Source of the DNA: Nitrospira sp.
Lineage (GTDB): Bacteria > Nitrospirota > Nitrospiria > Nitrospirales > Nitrospiraceae
Length of the DNA: 64,000 bases
Assembly: GCA_030692565.1 (NCBI GenBank)
Contig: JAUYAO010000059.1
Span: forward strand, 62,001 to 126,000
Direction: 5' to 3'
In this document: piece after piece, positions 9,074 through 16,082 of the stretch
Layout: each line of letters starts with the position of its first letter
Position numbering within the stretch: position 1 is the first letter of the stretch
The notes under the pieces: model-generated
The model's input: the letters and a program-made list of their open reading frames with translations, nothing else
Databases searched by the model: none
What the model was told of the DNA's origin: nothing
Position numbers and translations under genes: made by a program

Positions 9074-9322
9074 ATGAGTGAATCATTGCTGCAAGCCTAC
9101 AGGGAAGTCGAGATGGCCATGGAGCGCTTTACATTGGTGCTGCATGATCACGTCGACCACCTTCGCAATTCGGAGCCGCCGGGATCCGACAAACTGCATC
9201 GCATGAGCAACGGAACCAAAGCCATGCGCGACAGCGCGTCGATTTATTTATCCTATGCCAAATACGTCGCTCACGGGATGCCCGCCAGCGAGGAGCTGAT
9301 CGAGGACGATCTGCAGGGGTAA
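9074..9322 (+). CDS. Small hypothetical helical protein
   Basis: An 82-residue protein starting at the ATG preceded by GAGGAG (9061-9066). An earlier in-frame start at 9020 would overlap the divergent gene and lacks such a site. The sequence is helical and charged, with REVEMAMERF at the start and an LIEDDLQG tail. There is no recognised domain. It stands alone between a divergent methyltransferase gene and a terminator 49 bases downstream. Confidence 0.6.
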   Translation: MSESLLQAYREVEMAMERFTLVLHDHVDHLRNSEPPGSDKLHRMSNGTKAMRDSASIYLSYAKYVAHGMPASEELIEDDLQG

Positions 9323-9370
9323 CAGCCGGCGCGTCGATTGATCGAGCCCACTGCTTCCGAGAAAACGAAA

Positions 9371-9401
9371 GGCCCGCCGGGTGATCCCCGGCGGGCCTTT
9401 T
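9371..9401. terminator. Bidirectional intrinsic terminator
   Basis: GGCCCGCCGGG and CCCGGCGGGCC arms (9371-9397) form a strong GC hairpin. It is followed by TTTTC on the + strand and by TTTCGTTTTC on the - strand. It sits between the converging ends of the 9074 gene and porA and can serve both. Confidence 0.9.
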
Positions 9402-9421
9402 CATTGCGTGGGTAGCTTCGA

Positions 9422-10744
9422 TTAAATGCTGCGCATGAAATGGGACACGTCGTCTTGATTGACGGCCCCGCCCATAACAGAAGACATCGCAACGTTCGTG
9501 GATTTCTTACCGGTGAGTCCGGACTCCACTTCGTCCACAATCAATTCGACCGGCATGGACTGCCCACCATAGACCCGCGGCCCACCGATGATTTTGGCCT
9601 TGGAATAGCCATAAATCGCGGTCGCCACTTCCTTGGCCAGCCAACCGACATAATTGAACTCGGGCACCACAATCAGCTTGGCATTTTCGCAGAGCTCCCG
9701 CAGTTCCTGCGTCGGGAACGGCCGCAACGAACGTACCTTGATCAGGCCGATCTTAATGCCCTTTTCTGCGCAAATACGGACCGCTTCGCGGGACTGAGCG
9801 GCGGCGCTTCCTGACGCAATGATCACAGCCTCGGCACCGTCCACATTTTCGGCCGTGAGCAACCCGCCCATATACTGATTGATATACTTGCGGGACCGTT
9901 CAACCGCAGCCCACACTTCCTGCTGCCAGACCGCGTGAATGTTGTACGCCATGAAGTTCGACTTTTGAACCGGGGCGTCGCGCGAGAGACGCGCGGGAGG
10001 ATTCTCCGCATCAAGGACGGGCACCGCGCCGCGCCAGGCCTCACGCGGAGGCAGCTTCATGCTGCGATCCTGCATGCGCACATAGCCACGAGCATGCGTG
10101 ACAAAGAATCCATCGCAGCAGACACCGACCGGCAGGGTCACATCGTTCTTCTCGCTGATGACGAACCCGGCCATCGTGAAATCGAACATGTCCTGCTGAT
10201 TCTCAGCATGGAACACGATCATACCGCAATTGAGGAGATAGGAGACTTCAATATTATCCGGCTGAATCGCGAGCGGAGCATTGACCACGCGGCAGGTGAA
10301 CATCGCCACGGCCGGCAACCGATGGCCTGGCCACGAGGCAATGCCTTCGAGACCTCTCAAGGTCCCAGGTCCCGCAGTGGCGGTATAGCAGCGAACGCCT
10401 GCGCGGGATCCTCCGGCGATGGCGGCCATGACGCCGACTTCTTCCTCACCGCGATAGTACTCTTTTACATATCCTTCGCCGTAGAGCACACCCACGAGCT
10501 GCATGGTTTCGCTCTGAGGTGTAATCGGGTAGGCAATGGCGAGATCCACATTCGACCGGCGAATGGCTTCCTTCGCGGCTTCGCTGCCCGTAATAAATTC
10601 CTTCGTCCTCGGGGCTTCGTGAAACAAGTACTCAGGGCTGACGACCTTTTGCCGTTTGGCTTCGGCATGCGGATCTTTCTTAGCCGGCGCCACAGTGGCA
10701 GCAGGAGCACCCGGGGGATTCGTTTTGACTTCAGCTTCGCTCAT
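9422..10744 (-). CDS. porA: 2-oxoacid:ferredoxin oxidoreductase alpha subunit (pyruvate or 2-oxoglutarate type)
   Basis: Alpha subunit of a CoA-dependent 2-oxoacid:ferredoxin oxidoreductase, giving reductive carboxylation of acetyl-CoA or succinyl-CoA in the reductive TCA cycle. The 440 residues include the pyrimidine-binding-domain motif AYPITPQSE (near residue 71), the EEEVGVMAAIAGGSRAG stretch and a C-terminal transketolase-like segment. An Ala/Pro/Lys-rich extension of about 40 residues precedes the domain. It is the last of five genes and ends at a terminator. Pyruvate versus 2-oxoglutarate specificity cannot be read from the sequence by eye, so the por name is provisional. Confidence 0.88.
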   Translation of the reverse strand: MSEAEVKTNPPGAPAATVAPAKKDPHAEAKRQKVVSPEYLFHEAPRTKEFITGSEAAKEAIRRSNVDLAIAYPITPQSETMQLVGVLYGEGYVKEYYRGEEEVGVMAAIAGGSRAGVRCYTATAGPGTLRGLEGIASWPGHRLPAVAMFTCRVVNAPLAIQPDNIEVSYLLNCGMIVFHAENQQDMFDFTMAGFVISEKNDVTLPVGVCCDGFFVTHARGYVRMQDRSMKLPPREAWRGAVPVLDAENPPARLSRDAPVQKSNFMAYNIHAVWQQEVWAAVERSRKYINQYMGGLLTAENVDGAEAVIIASGSAAAQSREAVRICAEKGIKIGLIKVRSLRPFPTQELRELCENAKLIVVPEFNYVGWLAKEVATAIYGYSKAKIIGGPRVYGGQSMPVELIVDEVESGLTGKKSTNVAMSSVMGGAVNQDDVSHFMRSI

Positions 10745-10783
10745 CGTTGCACCTCTTGGCTATAGCGCCCGTGATCCCGATCC

Positions 10784-11548
10784 TTACCCTTCACGCTTCA
10801 TCTGTTCAGCCGAATGGCCAAACGTACCCGCGCTGCCGACTCCGGCAACCGTGGGCATAAAGGTCAACGGATTGGTGTGGGTCTTTCCACCGTGGACTTT
10901 GGACTGCGTTCCGGTAAACCGAACATTCTCGCCGTTTTCCGGCAACTTGATCTCCATTTCCTCACGAATCTTCTTGAAGATCTGCGCGGTCTTTTTCAGC
11001 TTGAGCACATCCGAATCACGGATCGTCAACATGGCATCTTCGTGGCCCTGCTCGGCGCAGATCGCCATCGTGCAGCAATTCGTTCCCGCACGGATCATCT
11101 TCAACGTCAGATTGGCATAATGGCAATGCACGCCGATGAAGATACAAGCCTCAATCTTATTTCCCCAAATCGTCAAATTCGGGTGATTGGGATTGATGAC
11201 CTCTTCCGGATCGATCTTGGGATATTTGGGCCGGTAGTCCGGCATCGGGATAATCATCACGTTCGGAATCTGGGCGGCAATTTCCAGCGTGGCCTTGGCC
11301 TTTTCAATGGCATGTTCATTCCAGGCCCACAACACCATCGGCCCTGGGAAGAGCGTGGCGTTGGGACTGGTCAACATCTTCCGGGCCATCTCTTCGATGA
11401 CCTTATCCTCATTGGGTTCCAGCAGTCCGTAAAACAAGCCTTCGCCTGGATCGGGCAGCGACACACCAAGCTGTGCAGCGGACGGAGGATGAAATCCAGC
11501 CGGTCCCGGAACAATGATTCTCTCTCTCTTATCTTGCGTTGTTGCCAC
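10784..11548 (-). CDS. Fifth (epsilon-like) subunit of the ferredoxin oxidoreductase operon
   Basis: A 254-residue protein encoded inside the oxidoreductase operon, between the ferredoxin-like subunit and alpha. It has no TPP or Fe-S motif. Recognisable conserved-looking parts are IFIGVHCHYANLTLKMIRAG and an ICAEQGHEDA segment, with scattered Cys and His that could bind metal. Five-subunit enzymes of this type in Aquificales and Nitrospira carry such an extra subunit, and similar proteins are sometimes named as CO-dehydrogenase-beta-like; I recall this association but cannot test it here. The operon position supports a structural or assembly role. Confidence 0.65.
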   Translation of the reverse strand: MATTQDKRERIIVPGPAGFHPPSAAQLGVSLPDPGEGLFYGLLEPNEDKVIEEMARKMLTSPNATLFPGPMVLWAWNEHAIEKAKATLEIAAQIPNVMIIPMPDYRPKYPKIDPEEVINPNHPNLTIWGNKIEACIFIGVHCHYANLTLKMIRAGTNCCTMAICAEQGHEDAMLTIRDSDVLKLKKTAQIFKKIREEMEIKLPENGENVRFTGTQSKVHGGKTHTNPLTFMPTVAGVGSAGTFGHSAEQMKREG

Positions 11549-11574
11549 GCCCGTTCCCCTTTCTTGCCGAATGA

Positions 11575-11895
11575 TCAGACGCTAGGGCTTACCAAAACCG
11601 CCGTTGTGCTCTTGTCGCCATAGGTAATATTGTCGGTGATGGCGGCCAACGGTAATTGATCGATCATGATCATCTTAATGGCGTTGTTCTTAGCCATGTT
11701 GTCGCAGACCCACACGCACTGCGCACAACCCTTACAACGATCCACCGCCACGTATGCAGAACCGTACTTGAAGCCCTTGTCCTTCCCCATCTCCTCGCTA
11801 TATTGGATGGTGTTGGCTTCCGGGCAATACTGCGTGCAGAGCTTGCAGCTCTTTGCGGCACAAATTTCAACGTTGATATCAGCTACGAGATACAT
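11575..11895 (-). CDS. porD: Ferredoxin-like (delta) subunit of the 2-oxoacid oxidoreductase
   Basis: A 106-residue electron-transfer subunit with two Fe-S cluster motifs. The first is C-x4-C-x2-C-x3-CP (CAAKSCKLCTQYCP) near residue 11 and the second is CKGCAQCVWVC near residue 56. The start is the ATG giving MYLVADIN; a longer reading of 28 more codons runs into the gamma gene and is Arg-rich and unlikely. It is placed between the gamma and epsilon-like genes. It would pass electrons from the TPP/Fe-S core to or from free ferredoxin. Confidence 0.82.
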   Translation of the reverse strand: MYLVADINVEICAAKSCKLCTQYCPEANTIQYSEEMGKDKGFKYGSAYVAVDRCKGCAQCVWVCDNMAKNNAIKMIMIDQLPLAAITDNITYGDKSTTAVLVSPSV

Positions 11896-11918
11896 GGGAA
11901 ACTCCTTCTGTATCGCTA

Positions 11919-12638
11919 TTACGCACTGGCAGCGGCGGCGACTGGCGTCTCGACACGTTTCACGTCGGGAGCCGCCCATCCGTGCTCAACGGCGTAGTTC
12001 CACCCGGCCCGCATCACGGCCACGTTCTTATCAATCAATTCCTGCTTCTTCTTGAACTTTCGTTCCACCACGCTATCCAACGCCGCCGTTCCGCCGGAAA
12101 CGACGAATCCTTTTCCGAGGAACCGGTCTTTCACGGCCTGCTCCAAGCCGGCCATGTTCGTCAACCCGGTGATCGCTCCGATGCAGCCCATCAAGGCCAT
12201 GTTCGTGGCAAGGTCCATCCCCGCCACTTCCAACGAAAGCTTCGTAGCCGGGAAGTAGTAGAGCTTCGCGCGGCGCTCTTTCAGCTCAGCCGCCTGGTCC
12301 TTGTGCAGGTTCATCGGACCATCGTTGTTGATCAGCGCGATCCCATCTTCCTTCAGACCGAAGTAGAAGGGCATCGTGTAGGACTTACCATGCGTAATAA
12401 CCTGCGGATGGAAAATGATGATGATGTGGGGAAACGTGATTTCGCCGATCTCGTAGATCGGTTCATCAGAGACCCGCACATAACTCTCGACCGGCGCCAT
12501 GCGCTTTTCCGATCCGTAGAACGGAACGATCGTGCTTTCCCCGCCGGCGTTGATGACCGCGGTGCTCAGGATGTGCGATCCTGTCACGACACCCTGTCCA
12601 CCGACGCCTGCCATCCGAATGTTGAAACGCTTTGCCAT
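11919..12638 (-). CDS. porG: 2-oxoacid:ferredoxin oxidoreductase gamma subunit
   Basis: Gamma subunit, 239 residues, with the family signature MAGVGGQGVVTGSHIL just after the start and the conserved KRMAPVESYVRVSD segment near residue 50. This domain helps bind CoA and connects the alpha and beta subunits. The ATG is chosen because GGAGG lies seven bases before it; a TTG two codons earlier is also open. It lies 25 bases after the beta gene and 23 bases before the ferredoxin-like gene, so cotranscription is expected. Confidence 0.88.
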   Translation of the reverse strand: MAKRFNIRMAGVGGQGVVTGSHILSTAVINAGGESTIVPFYGSEKRMAPVESYVRVSDEPIYEIGEITFPHIIIIFHPQVITHGKSYTMPFYFGLKEDGIALINNDGPMNLHKDQAAELKERRAKLYYFPATKLSLEVAGMDLATNMALMGCIGAITGLTNMAGLEQAVKDRFLGKGFVVSGGTAALDSVVERKFKKKQELIDKNVAVMRAGWNYAVEHGWAAPDVKRVETPVAAAASA

Positions 12639-12663
12639 GGGCAATCCTCCTTACCGGTCAGGC

Positions 12664-13566
12664 TTATGCTTTGTTGGGAATAGCGGCTGCGGGAGCGGCC
12701 GGCTTCGGAAGAAATTCCTTATAGCCATAACGCTCAGCCAAGTACTGCTTCGCTTCTTCGCTGACATACTCCGTGAACTGATACCGATCGTTTTCAACGG
12801 TCTTGGCGTCTTCCATGACCTTGTCGGTCGGAATCGCATACTCAATGTTGCAGGAGGTGTAGGCCTGAATGTAAGCAGAGCCCACTTCACGGGCGATCAG
12901 CACGGCTTTCTTGATGACGCTCTCGACACGGCGGGGATTGTTCGGGACGACGGTGGCGACATAGGCGCATCCGGCCACCCTCGCCATCTGCAGCATATCC
13001 ATCTTCTCGAACTTCTTGCCCAAGGGGGCCATCTTCAATACCGCGCCACGGCTCGTCATACCGCTTTCCTGACCGCCGGTATTTCCGTAGACTTCGTTAT
13101 CCAACATGATCGTGGTGAATCGTTCCTTGCGGAACCAGGAGTGCAACACTTGCTGGAATCCGATGTCGGCCGTGCCGCCGTCGCCGGCCATCACGACCAC
13201 ATCCTTCGGCTTATCGCCGAACCGGAGGCGGAGACCGCGAGACAACCCGCTGGCCACACCATTCTGGTCGCCGTAGTTGCCGTACACGAAAGGGATCGCG
13301 GCCTGCGAAATCGCCAAACGACCGCATCCGGCAGTACCCACCATGATCGTATCTTCAGGATTCGGCACGGCGATCATGGCCAGGCGGATGAACAAGGTCA
13401 TCGCACAGCCGGCGCACATCGGATGCTCTTCTAAAATTTCCTTGAAACTTCCCATCTGGGAGACGGAAACCTTCTTGCCGAACGGACCATGTTCGACCAT
13501 ATCCCGATATTCTTTCGGCATGAACTTCTCAAAGCCGTTTGTAAACTTCACATAATCGAGACTCAT
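12664..13566 (-). CDS. porB: 2-oxoacid:ferredoxin oxidoreductase beta subunit (TPP-binding)
   Basis: Beta subunit carrying thiamine diphosphate; 300 residues. Visible are the proximal-cluster Cys pair CAGCAMT near residue 52, VGTAGCGRL near residue 78, and the TPP motif GDGGTADIG with its closing Asn in DNEVYGNTGGQ. It is the first gene of the operon, behind a promoter about 130 bases upstream. The long leader (13567-13702) has no clear regulatory fold that I can see. Confidence 0.9.
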   Translation of the reverse strand: MSLDYVKFTNGFEKFMPKEYRDMVEHGPFGKKVSVSQMGSFKEILEEHPMCAGCAMTLFIRLAMIAVPNPEDTIMVGTAGCGRLAISQAAIPFVYGNYGDQNGVASGLSRGLRLRFGDKPKDVVVMAGDGGTADIGFQQVLHSWFRKERFTTIMLDNEVYGNTGGQESGMTSRGAVLKMAPLGKKFEKMDMLQMARVAGCAYVATVVPNNPRRVESVIKKAVLIAREVGSAYIQAYTSCNIEYAIPTDKVMEDAKTVENDRYQFTEYVSEEAKQYLAERYGYKEFLPKPAAPAAAIPNKA

Positions 13567-13702
13567 CAGGCACCTCCCTTATGTCACTGCAACGGCAACC
13601 GTTGCGTATGGTTCAACTCAATCGCGAGAGACGAATAAACCCTGTAGGACGATGAGGATGGACAACACACAACCGAGTCTGATCTATCAATTGCGCCACG
13701 GC

Positions 13703-13732
13703 ATCCTAGCAAAGCTGAAAAAAGACTGTCAA
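13703..13732 (-). promoter_or_regulatory. Sigma-70-type promoter of the oxidoreductase operon
   Basis: On the - strand, a perfect TTGACA (13727-13732) is followed after 18 bases by TAGGAT (13703-13708). An AT-rich stretch (ATATATAATT) lies just upstream and may act as an UP element. Transcription would start about 130 bases before the beta-subunit gene. Confidence 0.75.
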
Positions 13733-13943
13733 TTATATATTCCGATCAGCCCCTCAACTGCCAGCACTGTGAAAATACTATAACGGCCTGATATTCAACG
13801 CAACTTCTCAGAAGGCCCACGACATCCGAAAGAAGGCCTAGGCCCAGGCAGACCGGATAGGCCATTCGCCCCAACAAGAACCCCCAGGAGAACCCGTTTC
13901 TGGGATACAGTGGAAACTTCCCGGGGGAATTTTCTCCTGACGA

Positions 13944-13972
13944 TTGCCGATCACCGCCAATCCGGTTAGACT
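13944..13972 (+). promoter_or_regulatory. Possible promoter very close to the 13981 start
   Basis: TTGCCG and TAGACT are spaced by 17 bases. The -10 box ends only eight bases before the ATG at 13981, and no ribosome binding site precedes that ATG. If real, the mRNA would be nearly leaderless. Confidence 0.35.
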
Positions 13973-13980
13973 GACGGACT

Positions 13981-14229
13981 ATGCCAAATCGAGTTTTGAT
14001 TCCCGGCGAAGACGACGCGGGAGCCCATGTCGGCGGTGTGCACAAGCGCCCTCCCATCCCGGATCACACGCTCAAGGCCGAATGCCCGAAGTTCATGGCC
14101 CATGGCCCCTGCGGGGGCGTGCGCAAAGGCGGCCTCTGCGAAGTCTATCCGGAAATGAAATGCCCCTGGGTGTCGATGTTTATTGAACTCGAGAAAATCG
14201 GGCAGACCGATTGGATGAAACAACTCTAA
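13981..14229 (+). CDS. Free-standing MTHFR C-terminal-like (MetV-type) zinc-binding protein
   Basis: An 82-residue protein whose core matches the small Cys-rich domain found at the C terminus of some methylenetetrahydrofolate reductases and in MetV-like proteins: ECPKFMAHGPCGG, then GGLCEVYPEMKCPW. Four Cys (two pairs split by about ten residues) are suited to bind a metal. Here the domain is a separate gene, about 14 kb from metF (28216-29103), which lacks it. A partnership with MetF in a one-carbon reaction is an inference from the domain family. The next gene is queF, after a heptamer repeat. Confidence 0.7.
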   Translation: MPNRVLIPGEDDAGAHVGGVHKRPPIPDHTLKAECPKFMAHGPCGGVRKGGLCEVYPEMKCPWVSMFIELEKIGQTDWMKQL

Positions 14230-14234
14230 AAGAC

Positions 14235-14262
14235 GTGAGGCGTGACTCGTGAAACGTGAAGC
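14235..14262 (+). repeat. Four tandem GTGANNC heptamers before queF
   Basis: GTGAGGC, GTGACTC, GTGAAAC and GTGAAGC follow each other with an exact seven-base period. The third copy supplies the GTG at 14249 that is the most upstream possible start of queF. It is related to the arrays at 4219-4285 and 30241-30291. Confidence 0.65.
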
Positions 14263-14665
14263 GGCGCGAAGCAACTCGAAAACAACGAAGTTGGGGTACA
14301 ACGAACGGCATGCGAAAAGCGGCATTACCGCGGCGCTCCCCGACATTGAAACCTTCCCCAATCAGTATAAGGGCTACGAGATCACGATCGAGATCCCAGA
14401 ATACACCGCGATCTGCCCCAAGACCAACCTGCCCGATTTCGGCACCGTCACCATCCACTACATGCCCAACAAAGCCTGCCTCGAACTCAAGTCACTCAAG
14501 ATGTATATCCACGCCTACCGCAACCTCGGCATTTTCTACGAGAACGCCGTCAATCGGATTCTCCAAGATGTCGTGAAGTCCTGCCGACCCGTCTGGGCTA
14601 CAGTCACCGGCGGATTCACCGCGCGTGGGGGACTCTCAAGCAAGATCGAAGCGAAATACCCCTAG
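14249..14665 (+). CDS. queF: NADPH-dependent preQ0 reductase (7-cyano-7-deazaguanine reductase)
   Basis: Reduces preQ0 to preQ1 in queuosine biosynthesis; short unimodular (type I) QueF. Motifs: the catalytic Cys/Asp pair in AICPKTNLPDFGTV (C56 and D63), the ELKSLKMYIHAYRN substrate segment (E79) and the closing GGFTARGGLS. The start is uncertain: the GTG at 14249 lies inside a heptamer repeat, and a TTG at 14291 (LGYNERHAK) would give a more usual N terminus. No good ribosome binding site is seen for either. No other queuosine gene is in the window. Confidence 0.88.
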   Translation: MKREAARSNSKTTKLGYNERHAKSGITAALPDIETFPNQYKGYEITIEIPEYTAICPKTNLPDFGTVTIHYMPNKACLELKSLKMYIHAYRNLGIFYENAVNRILQDVVKSCRPVWATVTGGFTARGGLSSKIEAKYP

Positions 14666-14931
14666 CCGCAGCCCACTCTCACAAATAATCCTCCCTCCAC
14701 TTCCGTAGTTTCTACAGATTCACCCAAGTTCCGTTTCGTTTTCTTCATTTTCTAACTCAACCAGTCCTCAAGCGACTGTCACTACCCACCGATACACTGC
14801 TTGAAGGGATGCGTGTGCCCGACTGCCGGGTGCCGCCATTTATCTAGAACTCTGGCCGTTGCGCAACGAGCCCGGGAATTTTGAGACAGCATGGCTCAGC
14901 CAAAGAGATTGGGATTCTCACAGGAGGCAGC
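14666..14931. other. Intergenic region before the FIST gene
   Basis: These 266 bases are pyrimidine-rich in the first part (14680-14760) and carry no convincing promoter, hairpin or gene that I can see, apart from the AGGAGG that serves the ATG at 14932. Confidence 0.5.
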
Positions 14932-16074
14932 ATGAAACTCTCGACGTGTACGTATCCAGCATCTCATCACACTCCAATCGCGAGCCATCCTCTCAAGGAT
15001 CCTGCGCGGACACTCGTTATTCTCTTCGGCCCTTCGCACTTGATGGACGCTCCGGGCCCCATCCAAACAGTCCTGACCGCCTACGCCGGCGCCGCGGCCA
15101 TCGGCTGCTCCAGCTCAGGGGAAATTTTCGGCACGCAAGTTCAGGACGATACCCTGGTCGTCGGACTCGTAGAGTTCGACTCCACCACCGTCCGTACTGC
15201 GTCGGCTCAGGTTACCGATCCAGGCCATTCCTTCGAAGCGGCACAGGCGCTTGCACATCAATTGATGGATCCCGCGCTCCGCGGCGTCCTGGTGCTCTCC
15301 GACGGACTGGGCGTCAACGGCAGTGAACTGATCCGCGGACTGAACGCAGTACTCCCGGCACAGGTGGTGGTCTCGGGAGGCTTGGCGGGCGACGGCGACC
15401 GGTTTAAGCGGACCTGGGTCATTAAAGACGGACTTCCGGTCGCTGGTCATGTCACAGCAGTCGGGCTCTATGGCTCCGCGATCCGGCTCACCCACGGATC
15501 CAAAGGCGGATGGGATCTCTTCGGACCGGAACGGCTCATCACCCGTTCCAAAGGAAACGTGCTCTTTGAGTTGAACCAGAAGCCGGCGCTCCAACTCTAC
15601 AAAGACTACCTGGGTGAACTCGCGAATGGACTGCCGGGCACCGCGCTCCTTTTTCCCCTCGCGATCCGGCAGACGCAGCAAGACGCCAAACGGCTGGTCC
15701 GCACGATCCTCGCCGTCGACGAGGGCGCTCAATCCCTGACGTTTGCGGGCGATATGCCGGAGGGAGCCTACGCCCAGTTTATGCGCGCCAATTTCGACCG
15801 GTTGATTCAAGGCGCCTCCGACGCGGCCACTGCGGCGGCCGCCCCGAACACGGAGCCTTCGCCGATGCTGTCGATTGCCATCAGCTGCGTCGGACGGCGC
15901 CTCGTGCTGGGTGAACGGACCGAAGAAGAAGTCGAAGCAGCCTTCGATGTGTTGCCTAAAGGCGCGGCACAGATCGGATTCTATTCCTATGGCGAGATCT
16001 CGCCCTACAGCACGGGACAATGCGATCTCCACAATCAGACCATGACCCTGACCACGATTTCAGAGGCCGCCTGA
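14932..16074 (+). CDS. FIST-domain sensory protein
   Basis: A 380-residue protein with a FIST N domain followed by a FIST C domain, a sensory module thought to bind small ligands such as amino acids. Seen directly: the GCSSSGEIFG motif near residue 60, SGGLAGDGDRFKRTWV near residue 145, and the C-terminal GFYSYGEISP, which is the hallmark of FIST C. The start is the ATG with AGGAGG six bases upstream. The next gene, a giant hybrid histidine kinase, begins eight bases after its stop, which suggests that FIST feeds a signal into that kinase. Confidence 0.88.
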   Translation: MKLSTCTYPASHHTPIASHPLKDPARTLVILFGPSHLMDAPGPIQTVLTAYAGAAAIGCSSSGEIFGTQVQDDTLVVGLVEFDSTTVRTASAQVTDPGHSFEAAQALAHQLMDPALRGVLVLSDGLGVNGSELIRGLNAVLPAQVVVSGGLAGDGDRFKRTWVIKDGLPVAGHVTAVGLYGSAIRLTHGSKGGWDLFGPERLITRSKGNVLFELNQKPALQLYKDYLGELANGLPGTALLFPLAIRQTQQDAKRLVRTILAVDEGAQSLTFAGDMPEGAYAQFMRANFDRLIQGASDAATAAAAPNTEPSPMLSIAISCVGRRLVLGERTEEEVEAAFDVLPKGAAQIGFYSYGEISPYSTGQCDLHNQTMTLTTISEAA

Positions 16075-16082
16075 GGCTGACG

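Larger units (their letters stand above)
13567..13980. other. Intergenic region between the oxidoreductase operon and the 13981 gene
   Basis: A stretch of 414 bases without a convincing gene, lying between divergent transcription units. It holds the - strand promoter at 13703-13732 and a possible + strand promoter at 13944-13972. The part around 13745-13900 has no feature I can support. Confidence 0.6.
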
